Shown: one piece after another, positions 1 through 11,314 of the stretch | Position numbering within the stretch: position 1 is the first letter of the stretch | Layout of the letters: the number at the start of each line of letters is the position of its first letter | Origin: Pollenia angustigena | Taxonomy: Eukaryota; Arthropoda; Insecta; Diptera; Polleniidae | Assembly (NCBI GenBank): GCA_930367215.1 | Contig: OV884056.1 | Span: 248,089,127 to 248,153,126 of the forward strand | Direction of reading: 5' to 3' | DNA length: 64,000 bases | Notes under the pieces: model-generated | Database searches by the model: none | What the model was told of the DNA's origin: nothing | What the model saw: the letters and a program-made list of their open reading frames with translations, nothing else | Program-made: the position numbers and the translations under genes

Positions 1-1378
1 CATTTGATCATGCTATGATCTTTAGCACAGCTGTTGAGCATTACCATACAAAGTCACGTCCTTTAGTTGCAGACAAAACATGGACTATATCGCTAATGTG
101 ACTATAAGGCTAATTCACAAATATGCCACTATGAGGCATATAACCGAATTCGAATATAATCAAGTTATGTGAATATAGAAAATAAAAAATTCATCTAAAT
201 AGCAGTGACATAAAACTCATAGTTTTGAAACAAAGTTCTATACTGTAAAAAAAATAGTTAAAATAATAACAAGATATTTTATAACTGATACCAAAGGCAT
301 AAATTAATTTTTTACGAGTAGAGAGTTGATGACAAAAATTAAACGATTTTGATCTTTCTTTCTTTGGATGGATTGTGGTTTCGAAAACTAAAAAGAACTT
401 GGTTAATATTGCTAATGTGACTATAACGCCATTAATTTGCTTTATTTTTCCCTTTGATGACTGTTGAAGGATGGCATATATCGCAAATGTGCTTAAATCG
501 CTAAATCGACTATAACGTTAATACTTAATATTTAATTTACTTATAGCGGCAAAATAAACAGATAAAATGAACTATATCGCTAATGTGACTATAAGCGTAC
601 TGACTATAAACGAAAAGTAATGTATGACCAATTTCCGATAGGCGGCCCCATTGAAAATTACTCAAAATAAATTATATCATTTGATCACGCTATAGTCTTT
701 AGTAAAGTTGTTGCGCATGAGCCGCCAAAGGTTTCTATGTTGGTATGAACAATTTCCGACAAGAAATGCTTGAAAATGAATCAAATCGTAAGCTTTGCAA
801 TTGATCATGCTTTGATCTGTTAGCAAAAAAATGTCTAAGCTATTCCAGAAAAAAGAAATTATAAAGAAAATTCATTTTCTCATACATTTTGTATGAAGTG
901 CTTAAAGGAAAGTTTAAAGGAGAGGAAGTTCTCATTCCGAGAATTCCAATGATCCTAACCGATATGCCATTCGAGTTTAAACGAATCCAATTTCCAATTC
1001 GTCTCGCATTCGCCATGACAATCAACAAATCTTAAGGGCAATCATTGAGTTTTGTGGCCTAAATTTGGAAAACGACTGTTTTTCACACGGTCAACTCTAT
1101 GTCGCATGTTCCCGTGTCGGAAACCCATCCTCTTTGTTCATTTTCGCACCTGACAACAAAACGAAAAATATTGTTTATCACAAAGTGCTTGAATGATATT
1201 CTCTTAACTTATTCAATAGTTTACTTATAATACACTTTTTGATATTTTTTTTTTTTTTTGTAAATAAAGATAAATTATCTGCACCGAATATTACCTGTAC
1301 CTGATTCTGTATCTGTATTTTAAATATACACAAAAACAATACTTTTCTAGGCAAAACAACGTTTGCCGGGTCAGCTAG
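1..1378 (+). mobile_element. Helitron 3' part, decayed, 5' end outside or lost
   Basis: The stretch ends at 1375-1378 in CTAG followed by T, preceded by GTTTGCCGGGTCAG. The same terminus closes the Helitron at 21468, and CTAG followed by T is the usual Helitron 3' boundary. The element carries a broken helicase C-terminus at 916-1196. The first 830 bases hold imperfect repeats of two motifs. GCTAATGTGACTATAA appears near 93, 413 and 574. TTGATCATGCTATGATC-like copies appear near 4, 682 and 801. No 5' TC terminus was recognised, so the left limit is only the window edge. Confidence 0.7.
916..1196 (+). pseudogene. Helitron Pif1-like helicase, C-terminal fragment
   Basis: The translation reads KGEEVLIPRIPMILTDMPF, then FKRIQFPIRLAFAMTINKS, a stop at 1033, and in another frame ENDCFSHGQLYVACSRVG, closing with a stop at 1194-1196. 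LYVACSRVG matches helicase motif VI of the Pif1-type helicase in Helitron RepHel proteins, and the IPRI..PF.FKR..FP...AFA segment is the conserved block before it. In an intact element this domain unwinds DNA during rolling-circle transposition. Here one in-frame stop and a one-base deletion near 1043 break it, and nothing of the Rep nuclease or helicase motifs I-V is visible, so it is a fossil. It lies about 180 bases upstream of the Helitron 3' end. Confidence 0.85.
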
Positions 1379-2418
1379 TATATATATATATATGTTAAAG
1401 CTTTGTTGAATAATAAGTACAAAACTAAATAAAATAATACATATTTTTAATTAAATTCAATTAAATCTTTCAACATTGATATTCTACGAAAAAACATATA
1501 CATATATACAAATTAGTGAAATCAAAAACAACTCTGGCAATTTTTGGACAAGAAAATATCACTAAAAAACTTTTTTCTTCATTTATTTCATATACATATT
1601 ATGCGATATGAGGAAAAATCCCTTAATTTTCGATATAATAAAAAATCTCTCCGATTTTCCCTAAACTACTTCTGGCAACACTGAACCCATGTAAAAGTGA
1701 TAGGTCTTATTCATATAAATTGTTAAAACTAGAACCGGTCTCTACACTTATAAAATTATTACAGTAACTGATTGTGGGTTATTAAATTCGTTTTCTGTTT
1801 TGTTAAAATTGAATAAAAATATTGGTGGTATTCACACCGACCTTGTTAGTTTGTTAGTCGTTAATCGTTACTTTTTTACACGCATTTGTTTTGTATATTT
1901 AACGCGATACCGGATTAACATTTAACAAATTAACGGCACGGCACACAGTGCTTTGTCCCCATATAACGAAGGGACATAAATAGAAGGAGTTGTCAGAAAT
2001 TTTTGAAATTTCTTACACTAGCATAAAATAGCTTAATTAAGAAAAATATGAATTTTTGGAGAAATCGGTTCAAGGACACGCCTACCTCTCATGTGTCCTG
2101 AAATGGAAAAATGTAATATTAGCTTCAATAATGCCCACAAAACTACAAAAAATGGCCAGGCTAATACACACACAACTAGAAACGTGTGTGCAAATTTTCA
2201 TTTAAATCTGAATAAGGACTCAAGGTCCTGCCATATATCCTTTTTCTTAAAAATGCTATAACACTTTCAATCGTAATAAAATTTGGTATGGAAATTGATA
2301 TTTGTTAGATATATATGTGTGCCGAATTTTGGTAGAATCGGATTATTAATGTGAAAAATACAAAAACATCATTTAACGAAAAATTAGTTAAAAACGCTTA
2401 AAATGCTCTTGCAAAAAT

Positions 2419-3091
2419 AACAAGTAAGAAAGTATAATCGGTCAAGCCCGACCATGTGATACCCTATAGTATAGTATTTAAAAACAAATTTCCTAGAGTG
2501 TAATCTATTTGGGACCCATGGGCAATCATGGACCCGCCAGAACAAAATTATGTTATGAGGTTAAGATTCGTTTAAAAGTTCTTTCTCCCGAATATTGTTT
2601 AGATATCTTAAGCTCCGTATATGAGTTTTTTGATGAGGGTTTATATGGAACCTATAGTTTATTTTGGACCTATCTGGACAACATCTAAGTAGCTATCGTA
2701 AAAGTCATTGTCGCCAATTTGTATGTAAATACTAATATTTTTAAGGAAGCTGGCATTAAAAGCTTTTTCGGGAGAATGATTTGTATGGGAGCTATGTTCA
2801 AATATAGAAAGATTCCAATACAATTTGATAAGCTGATTTTGATTGCAATAAAATTAGATTGGTTTGGACCAAATTTAATCTTGCCTGTGTAATAAGATGG
2901 CTTTTGTAAAATTATGGACCTATTCGTTCCATTTTTAATAGGCTTGGTCCTTGTACCAGTCAGAGCCTCTGGGACAAATTTCATCAAATTGTCTCCGAAT
3001 TTGCGATCTATATGCACAAGGTTGCATGGACCGCCAGCCGGCCGGACGGACATCGTTAGATCGACTCAGAAAGTGATTCTGAGCCGATCTA
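2419..3091 (+). repeat. Dispersed AACAAGTAAGAAAGTATA repeat, copy 1
   Basis: Begins AACAAGTAAGAAAGTATAAT, then GGTCAAGCCCGACCATGTGA and TACCCTA. It runs through sequence with a 'GGCTTGGTCCTTGT' core and ends in a GGCCGGACGGACATCGTTAG block followed by GACTCAGAAAGTGATTCTGA. The same order of blocks recurs at 18826, 25951, 35510, 36745 (minus), 44524 and 59925 (minus). Short open frames here are not conserved between copies and are not genes. The GGACGGACA tract and (TA) content resemble fly 'mini-me'-type dispersed elements, but this is only a resemblance. Confidence 0.75.
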
Positions 3092-3599
3092 ATGAATTAT
3101 TTGGAATAATTTCTTATTATATTCCTAATTTATTTTCTTTAAACTAATTTATTTATTATTTACATATGTATGTTCATATTTTTTAATTTTTTAATAAATC
3201 ATCTTCAGTACTGAATTCTTCCAAAAAAATATTGCCGCTCAACGAAACATTTGTTTCGTCATCTTTAACTGGATCATCAACATTTTCTCTCAGTATATAT
3301 TTCTCAACTTCTTCAAAAAATATATTTTTTTTAGTCTTTGGATTCCTGTGATAACAACGGATCTGAGGAATGTATTAAATGAGTCATTAAATCTTTATGA
3401 GTGTCGTCGTGACGTTTTTCTCGTATGGGAAAGTCAGGTTTTTCTCACGATTTTGTGGTTGGCTTCCAATGCTTCTTCGGACAAGCACCCTGAAATTTAT
3501 TTTAGTTATTAGTTACGTTTCATTATAATTACATAAAGCCACTTTAATACCTTAATATTTCTTATTATGTTCCTAGTTTATTTTTTTAAACTAATTCAA

Positions 3600-4560
3600 T
3601 CTATGAAAATTTGAGCGAAAATCACGAAAATAGCATTTTTTTTAAATACATTTTTTTTCAAGTTGTGGTAAAATTTTTTCAATTTTTTTTCTTGAAGTTA
3701 TTAGAAAACAGTCTAAATATTCGAAATCAGAAAAAAACCCATAGACGGTATTTTTCTTTTATTTTTAATATTCCATCAAAGTTAGGAAATTTTTAGAGCT
3801 TAAGTAAATAATAAGCATTTTTCAAACCATTAAAAAATATGTATAGGAGAATTATTGACCTAAAATTTTTTTATAGTTGATTTAGAATATAGTTAGCTGT
3901 TACAAAAAAAAAATTTCAATCTCGTAATCCGAAAAATTAATTTTTTACAATTATTTTCTTGAAACACTAAAAAACCAAGGGCATTTGTGATTTCAGCGCC
4001 CTCTTATGCCGTAAAATGCAGACAAACACATATTTTGATTTTTGTTGTTTTTTATTGAACGGTATAAGTTTGAATTAATATTTCACAATATTTGTAGTTA
4101 ATTGTCTTTTAAACTCCTGAAAACTATTAAAAATTGAGCAAAAATCATGAAAATAGCCATTTAAAAAAAATTTTTTTTTCAAGTTGTGGTAAAATTTTTT
4201 CAATTGTTTTTCTTGAGTTATTAGAAAACAGTTTAAATACTCGAAATCAGAAAAAAACCCATAGACGGTATTTTTCTTTTTTTTTAATATTCCATCAAAG
4301 TTAGAAAATTTTTAGAGCTTAAGTAAATAATAAGCATTTTTCAAACCAATAAAAAAACACTTACGAGGAAATAATTCAATAAAATTTTTTTTACAGTTAG
4401 TTATTTCAATCTCGTGCTTTAAAAAACAACAGTTTTACAACAGTTTTCCTAAAGCATGTAAAACTCAAGTAGTTGTTTGGGCATTTTTACTATAAATTAT
4501 CAAACTTGGGCGCCCTCTAGCGCCGCCAAAAAGAGTTAAATCTTAAAAATTCTTCAAAAT
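3600..4560. repeat. Two tandem copies of a ~520-bp unit
   Basis: Landmarks in the first copy recur 520 bases later: CCCATAGACGGTATTTTTCT at 3739 and again at 4259. CAAGTTGTGGTAAAATTTTT and TTAGAGCTTAAGTAAATAAT also recur in the same order. Both copies end near a CGCCCTCT motif (about 3999 and 4509). The copies differ by scattered substitutions and small indels, so the duplication is not recent. No coding potential is evident. Confidence 0.85.
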
Positions 4561-5124
4561 TAATTTTAATTATTTTGTTATCTATCGATCTGTACATTTT
4601 TAAGTACAATATAAGACTTGTTTTTTTTTTTTTTATTTATGTCTATGGGCCAAAGCACTGTGCGGCACCCCTGATAAAATAGTTGTTAGTTGGTAACTCA
4701 CTACTTTCGGTCAGCAAACGTTATATGTGTCAAAGCATGAGTAATTAAATGGTTTACAATTGTTTTTTGTTTACACTTTCTCGTGGCATGTTTTATTTTT
4801 TCCAGAATAATAAATTGTGTCAGAACAATAAATCAGCTGTTTTACTACGAAAGTTACCAGACTAACAAAGTTTTAAAAAGGGGTCGTTCACAGTTGGTAA
4901 CTTTAACAAATTAACAAACTACCGAGTAACAAATTAACAAGTTCGGTGTGAATACCACTATTGTTATTTTACGAATAATTTTATTTTTTAGCATTTATGT
5001 TTGTTATTCAAAAAACAAACTACCAAAAAATAATGTTTTATCGTATTTATTTTGTTATGTAGTTTGATTTTTGTCGTTAAAAATATATTTTTTAATAGTA
5101 AAAATCATTCAATTTTAAGGAATG

Positions 5125-5378
5125 TGCTGTTCCAAAGTATATTTATACCAAGTACATGCAAGTCTACAACAAATCAACAATAAAACAAACAACATTCATT
5201 TTGTTTGTGTAAAAACATTTGATACTGTCAAACAGCCAAACATAAAGAAAACAAAAAAAAAAAAACAAAAAAATCATGGCGCACTAAAATGTAAGCAAAT
5301 TTTGACAATATCGAAAATAAAACAACTGAACAGCTGATCACTTGCATGTACTTGTAATAAATATACTTTGTGCTGTTC
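5125..5378. mobile_element. hAT-like miniature element (238 bp), copy 1
   Basis: Element 5133-5370 starts CAAAGTATATTTATACCAAG and ends with the inverted counterpart. The 8-bp duplication TGCTGTTC lies on both sides (5125-5132, 5371-5378). A second copy in opposite orientation is at 33350-33598 with a different 8-bp duplication, which confirms the boundaries. An 8-bp duplication and the absence of coding sequence fit a non-autonomous hAT-type element. Confidence 0.9.
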
Positions 5379-5559
5379 AAAAAATAAAAAATTTAAAAAT
5401 GAATGTAAAAATCATTTGTTTTAAATGAAATGTTAATTATCCGTTTTTCAAGTGAATTTTAAGTTGTTTAAAATGAATTTTCGTTTGAATTTAACTGCAT
5501 AATATTTTGAGTGCACCTCCAAAGACCTATCACGGGACTACTTTGCTGTCAGTTCCGTT

Positions 5560-5910
5560 CAGTCTAGGGAAAATTTTGGGAAAACTTTCCTATAAAAAGC
5601 AGAATTTGCGAAAATAGTAAAGTTTTGAAAAATTTTCTGTAAATAGCAAAAATAGCCAATGACCAAAAACAAATTACGGGAAATCTTCCTATAAAAAGCA
5701 GATTTTAGGAAAATTTTCTATGAAATGCAGTTTTGCAAATTTTGGGAATGCTTTATAAAATTTCCTAAAAAGAACAAATTTTGGGATAATTTCATAAAAT
5801 AATTTCCAATAAAGAGCAAGTTTTAGGAAATTTTCCTAATAAAATAAAAAATTTTGGAAAAATTACCTACAAATAGTTAAAATTTTTTTAAAGCAGTGGG
5901 AAATTTTTAT
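5560..5910. repeat. Degenerate array of GGAAAATTTTCCTATAAAAAGC-like units
   Basis: The block AAATTTTCCTATAAAAAGCA recurs in imperfect form about every 50-60 bases (near 5583, 5640, 5688, 5720, 5780, 5830). Units vary in length and sequence. It looks like an old tandem array; no element ends are seen. Confidence 0.6.
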
Positions 5911-6523
5911 ATAAAAAAATTTGATTTACTAGCTGTACACATTTTTTTAACAAATATCAAAGAAAAGTCGTAAGTAATTTGATAAAACAGTGAATTACAT
6001 AATTAAAATTATTACAGTTTCTTTGAAAGAAGAAAAAAAATAGAAATGAACATAAATGTATAAATTTCGAAAACCCGCAAGAAATAAGTCATCACTGGCA
6101 GTGAAATGTCTGAAACAGTTTAATTTACATACATTTACAGCTACATATATTTACATACATCATATGTGTAGGTATCTTTTTGAAACATTGTATATTTTTG
6201 AAACACACATGTTATGAACATAAAAATTGTATCTGTGTTAAACATACAAAACAGTAAGCTCTCGTAAAATTGGTAAAACATTGTTGGTTGTAAATTTAGA
6301 TTTAAACTAGCTGACCCGGTCCGCGTTGCTGGCCCTAAGCAAACATAAGTGTTGTATTACAACACGATTTAAATTGAGCTTTTAACGAAATTTACGGCCT
6401 TTAAATAAAAATCCATGGAATACCTACAGAATAACTTACAAATGGTGTAGATATGGGCTCAATCAAAAAAGAAACGCATGTATTTAAGGCATATTGGAAA
6501 TTATATTGATTTATTACTTCATC

Positions 6524-6765
6524 TTAAGGCCAGCCTATAGACAATGTTTTTTGTTTTTTTATTTTCTGTAAAAACGTATAAGTTTTGTTGACGTGCCAAC
6601 TCGAAAGCAAGCCACATACAATTGGCCGTTTAAGCCAGCAATAGTCAATGATTGGGCCTTGTGCTTTGCTGATGTTAATAGCAAAGGCAAGTCGCAAAGG
6701 TAATTGGAACCGCTTGAATTGGAATGGTAAATCGTTGGACATCATCGAAATTCGTGGATTTCGAA
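6524..6765 (-). pseudogene. Helitron helicase C-terminal fragment, frameshifted
   Basis: Read on the minus strand, PRISMMSNDLPFQFKRFQLP is followed by LRLAFAINISKAQG. After a frame change it continues GLNGQLYVACFRVGTSTKL. This is the same Pif1-type helicase end as at 916-1196, with motif VI altered to ACFRVG. The rest of the RepHel protein is missing, so it is a fossil belonging to the minus-strand Helitron whose 3' end lies about 220 bases away. Confidence 0.8.
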
Positions 6766-6787
6766 AGTTTTAAAATTTTGATATTGG

Positions 6788-7564
6788 ATCATTATCAGAG
6801 ATGTAAATGAATCATTCATTTTTGAATTAATTCGTGAATCATTCAAGCACTGAATTAGCAAATTTTGAATTAATTCTTTTCACACAAAAAAATGAATTGA
6901 ATGAAATTTTAGTCAATTCATTTGAATGAATTGCAATTCATTTTTAATTCAAATGAATTGGTAAAATGAATTGCAATTCATTTCCAATTCATTTGATTTG
7001 AATTGACTTTTAATTAATTCAAATGAGTTAGAAAAAATGAATTGCAATTTATTTTCAATTCGCAGCTCCCTACTAATTCAAGTCATATTCTGCCGTTACC
7101 TGCTAATTACAGTACATCACTCAAATTTCTATTCTTATTATTTTCTATGCCTTTCGACGATTATCTCGTAGTAGGTGCTGTACGAAATGAGTGTAATGAT
7201 GTCTGATATAATAAAATGAACTGGATAACAAAACGGGAGTAATGCTTCTTCACATTTAGTTACAGTAGTCCTTTTTCAAAATCAATTCAAATAAATTGGA
7301 AATGAATTGCAATTCATTTTTTCTAACTCATTTGAATTAATTCAAAGACAATTCAATTTAAATGAATTGGAAATGAATTGCAATTTATTTTACCAATTCA
7401 TTTGAATTAAAAATGAATTGCAATTTATTTTGCCCAATCCAAATGAATTGACTCAAATTTCATTTAATTAATTTTTTGTGTGAAAAGAATTAATTCAAAA
7501 TTTAGCTAATTCGAAATGAATTAAAATCAGAAATGAATGATTCATTTACATCTCTGATCATTAT
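6788..7564. mobile_element. hAT-like foldback element (761 bp)
   Basis: Termini CAGAGATGTAAATGAATCAT (6796) and the exact complement (to 7556) are flanked by ATCATTAT on both sides (6788-6795, 7557-7564), an exact 8-bp duplication. The interior is almost wholly made of inverted arrays of GAATTGCAATTCATTT-type units, so the element can fold on itself over most of its length. CAGAG ends with 8-bp duplications point to the hAT superfamily. No transposase is present. Confidence 0.92.
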
Positions 7565-8846
7565 TAACATAGGTTTTGTTTTTAATTACCTTCGGAACTA
7601 CATAACCGATTTAAGAGTTTGATATCTCGTTTTGAAAAACATGACATGGGCTTTCAAAAAAAAAATTTAAATAAAATAAAAAAGGCAAAAAAAAATAAAT
7701 ATATGTACATTAGGGACATACCTTTTTAACAATTTTTTTAAATATCAAAATTGGCATAGCATTGTCCGATAGAGCATAAGCAACGATAAGGGAACGTAAA
7801 TTTATTTTTTCGCTAAGGTCAAAAAAGTTCACGCACCAACCGCGATGAAGCTTTGAAAATTTTTAATTTTCTTTTTGGTTAAGAAAAATTAATAATATGT
7901 TTATTTAAAACAAAAAATAACTCAAGTATAAAATTTCATTATATTTAGAGATGGTAAGAGATTTTTCCGCAAACTAAAACGTATCTTTAACCTTTTTTAA
8001 CAAAAAAAAATTAAAAAAAGAATAAAAAACACCGTATAAAATTATGAATATTCAATATTGCATTGGTTTAGAAAAACCAATTGGTGCGTGAACTTTTTTG
8101 AGAAAAATTACAAAAGATTATGATTTTCGTGGTCACTAGGACATGGTTGACCTCATGGTACTATGCCAAAAAATTGGTTATACCCCTAATGTACATATGT
8201 ATATGTCATTGGTGGTGCAATATGAAAATTGGATTTTGCCACGCCTCTCCGCCCGCAGACCGAAAATCAAAAATCAGATTTCACAGCGTCACCCGCCTGC
8301 ATATTCTGAAGATTCCCTGAAAATTTCATCAAAATCGGCCCAGCCGTTTTGGAGTCCATACGTTACATACATACATACATACACACATGCTGTTTTATAT
8401 ATGTGACAGCGCATAGAGAAAGGGACCAGTAGGGTAAAGGGAACAGTAAAAACTAACTACACAAAACAAGAGGTAGGGACGACCTACGCGCGTTTTCAAG
8501 GTTGAACAACAAGGTTGAGAAGTGTCGCTTTCAAATGAGACCAATACCAGCACGTTCAGTGATAGTACACCAAAGATACAAAGATAAAATGGCTCTCCTG
8601 AACAAAACCCTTAAAAATTTCAATTAAAGATTACAGAGAGCATCAGCAGTATTCTGTAAGCTAAATTAGCGATAGATAAAAATCTATAAATTTGATTAAG
8701 CGATTTTTGGCTACGAATGCAATTCTGTATGCCATTAAAATTAAATTCGCCGCAATTTTAGCTTTTAAGGTCATCGCTAAAATATTTGAATTTTGTATTC
8801 CCTTTTGGCATTTTAGCGAGGCATTCGGGGCTCTAAGAATTATTCT

Positions 8847-9320
8847 TCTATATATATATATATGAAAATGCAACGGTCCAACGCATCACGTGAGAACGGC
8901 TGGAGCGATTTATCTGATTTTTTTTTCTATTCGATTCGAAATTTTCAGGAGCTGGTTTGTAAAGAAAAATAAATTTAAAAATTCCTGGAAAAACCCGGAA
9001 AATTAAAGTTTATAATATATTGACTCCTTTTTATTTTTCATGTTTTTTAATAAGAGACATTTTTAGTACAAACTCAAAGAACTCTTCTTCTATTTTACAT
9101 TTTTAATATGAAAAAACATTTTTATAAATATGTATTTGAATAAAATTTTGAATCCTTACAATTAATCGTTGATCTCTTTTTAAAAAGTTTTGCATAGAAT
9201 TAATGAAATTAAACACACTGTCTCCTTTTCACTTCTCATTTTTCTAAGTATCAGAAAATTTAAGGCGAAACTCGAAGAACTTAAATTTTCAACACACTGT
9301 CCTTTTTTCACTTCTCATTA
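8847..9320 (+). mobile_element. Helitron 5' portion
   Basis: TCTATATATATATATG at 8847 is followed by AACGGTCCAACGCATCACG and GAGAACGGCTGGAGCGAT, a layout typical of Helitron 5' ends. Two copies of AACACACTGTC...CACTTCTCATT (9212 and 9292) form a short tandem repeat. The 3' end may be CTAG at 16737-16740, directly after the large hAT insertion, but no hairpin supports it. Confidence 0.5.
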
Positions 9321-9809
9321 GTAAATAGTAGGGTATTCATTTAATCGGGTTTTTTCTTTAATCGGTTAATCGCTCGATTAATTAACCGAGGTTTTGGTTT
9401 AATCGGTTTCTAATCGGTTAATTTTGTAATTGATCGGTTAACCGATTAATAAAGTTTTGTTATAAATTAAGTAATATCAATATATAAAAATGCAAAAATG
9501 ATTTATAATTTGGTTTTTATTAGCAAAAAAAACAATGGCATAACAAAAAAACAATTCTTGAACAAATTTTGTATGTATAAAGTAGATAACTTCATGCATT
9601 TTTGACAAAACGAGGTAACTCCATAGTGTCTTAAAAAACAGAAGCATTAGAAGTTTAAAACGGCGTTGTTTCGAAAACTAAGACAGAAAGAGCGAAATAG
9701 AAAAAAATACGGTCTCAAGCTCTTTGGGTCAAAATGTTAAACCTAAACATTGCAACTCCCGAGAATTCAGGGAATATTATATGCGTTCTTTTCATGAATG
9801 TTTGTTCGA

Positions 9810-10340
9810 ATGTTAAGGGGGTAAAAAGGGTAAAAACGGATAAATTCGGTTATATTATATATCCATAACTGAAAGAGATACAAAAAAATGTAATACCTAT
9901 CGTTGCTCTTTACAAAATAAGCCGTCAGGTGTCTGGTACTTTTTAGAATTTTGGCCTTTTTAGGGAGTAAACGGGTAAAACCTGTAATTTGGGAAATTTT
10001 TTGTCACCCCATCTATCTTTTAAAACAATAAACATATAAATAAAGTTAATATCACATTCGAAACTAATCTAAAAAATTGGACCTTAGGTCCTCAGACATG
10101 CAAGGTCCTCAGTGAATGAGGGTCTGTATGAGGTGTCTTTTTGGTATTTTTTGTTCGTTAACTGGAAATTTTTTCAATTGTCATTAATATTGCACATATA
10201 AAAATAATTTAACATGGAATTTCATGAACGGATGATAATAACTTATTGGTACTTTTTGTTTTTCAACTGGTTGTTTTTTTTTATCTAGAAACATAAACTT
10301 TGGCATAGAAGTACATATGTATGTTCACGAATGAAAGGGA
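9810..10340 (+). repeat. Helitron-body fragment with GGTACTTTTT repeats
   Basis: The motifs GGTAAAAACGGATAAATTCG, TGGTACTTTTT, 'TTCAACTGG' and repeated 'ACATAAA' recur as in the Helitron at 17855-18609 and its copies at 32172 and 37335. Neither terminus is present, so this is a fragment inside the outer hAT-like element. Confidence 0.55.
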
Positions 10341-10413
10341 GATCTCGAAAGCAATCCTTAATGCAGCTTATCTTATTTCTCAATTCTTTTCCAGTATTTC
10401 TCTTAACATTTAA

Positions 10414-10665
10414 GGGGCTTAAAGCACAAGGGGTTTAAGTGCCTTTTTCCAAAATTGAGTTTTCATTTGAAATTATAGGTGAAGTTCGGAGAAGTTGTTC
10501 AGAGCACAAGAGGTGAATGTAAGATTCTCATCCGGACGCTAGATATGGTGAACAATTCAAGCACTTGACATTAAAATACCTGCTTCGCTTGGAGCACAAG
10601 CGAATCAACCGCTTTTGTCTCTTTATTTAACATACGTCACTTGAATCCCTTGTGCTTTAAGCCCC
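10414..10665. mobile_element. Short inverted-repeat element, uninterrupted copy
   Basis: Ends GGGGCTTAAAGCACAAGGGG and its complement bound a 252-bp element. A second copy at 33742-34947 is split by a 952-bp insertion, so this copy serves as the empty site (ATTATAGGTGAAG near 10474). Confidence 0.8.
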
Positions 10666-11167
10666 TCATTTAATATCCTCCATTATGACATAATTAGATA
10701 TAAGTTTAATTTTTAAAATTTTAAACACTTCTTATTGCTTCGGTTAATTAATTAACCAAATTCTGTTAAAAGATTGTTTGTGTTACAATTAGAGTTGTGT
10801 CGGTCATGAACGAACTAGTTCAATTGAACGGGTCAGTCAGATGAACGATGAACGGCCGTTCAGTTTCATCGTTCAATTCCGTTCAATCGGTCACTTGAAC
10901 CATGCCACTTGGGTCTTTTTAGTCAGTCGGTCACTTGTTTACCAAACAACTGGTTGAAAAGAAACAACAATACTATTGTGATGTATATGTGATGCCAGTA
11001 TAATATTCTTTTTTCTTTTACTCATTGCCACATTCCTTTACACATTTTCATAATACGATCAGGGTTGTCAAGTTTCTTGGCGACTTAATTTTCAATTTGG
11101 CGACATTGCGATTTATTTTTGGCTGATTTTAAAATATATGGCGATTTTGTTGTAAATTTGATAATAC

Positions 11168-11314
11168 TAACTGCCTATTTCACGATGTCAATCGAACGTT
11201 TACGTTCGCACAAATAACATGTAAACCAAAAACAAATTTTTTAATTTTGTTTTTGTTTTATATATTATTTGTGCGAACGTATACGTTCGAGTGACATCGT
11301 AAAATAGGCAGTTA
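11168..11314. mobile_element. Hairpin element (143 bp), TA-flanked
   Basis: ACTGCCTATTTCACGATGTC and GAACGT...ACGTTCGCACAAATA on the left are mirrored on the right up to 11312, with TA on both sides. Arms of about 55 bases surround a short spacer of CAAAAAC. Its right TA is shared with the next element at 11315. Confidence 0.8.

Larger units (their letters stand above)
1935..4668. repeat. Inner inverted-repeat pair nested in the 3.1-kb element
   Basis: CACAGTGCTTTG followed by a CCCATA/GACATAAATA block at about 1940-1980 is repeated in inverse orientation at about 4635-4668. This could be the termini of a second element inserted in the outer one, or subterminal repeats of the same element. 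No flanking duplication was recognised. Confidence 0.5.
1820..4963. mobile_element. 3.1-kb inverted-repeat element with 5-bp target duplication
   Basis: The ends GTGGTATTCACACCGA (from 1825) and its complement (to 4958) form terminal inverted repeats, and TATTG flanks both sides (1820-1824, 4959-4963). Imperfect inverted similarity continues inward through TTGTTA-rich sequence. A second nested inverted pair (about 1935 and 4668, around CACAGTGCTTTG) suggests another element inside. Between them lie a dispersed repeat (2419-3091) and a tandem duplication (3600-4560). No transposase is visible, so the superfamily cannot be assigned. The 5-bp duplication is short enough to need checking against other copies. 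Confidence 0.7.
6307..8406 (-). mobile_element. Helitron, minus strand, interrupted by a hAT-like element
   Basis: On the minus strand the 3' end reads CCGGGTCAGCTAG at 6307-6319. The 5' end is near 8406 (TCACATATATAAAACAGC), followed by the ATGTATGTATG run and the CAAAACGGCTGGGCCGAT block shared with the Helitron at 59048-60718. Helicase remnants sit at 6560-6765, and body text typical of the family (CATAACCGATTTAAGAG) is at 7602. A 761-bp hAT-like element interrupts it at 6796-7556. The 5' terminus does not have the expected flanking A, so that end may be off by a few bases. Confidence 0.75.

Noticed and set aside
8120..8406. Overlapping frames of 66 and 87 codons on plus and a related one at 60313-60519 on minus
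   Set aside because: They are the same non-coding Helitron 5' block in two orientations; apparent conservation is due to the shared repeat.
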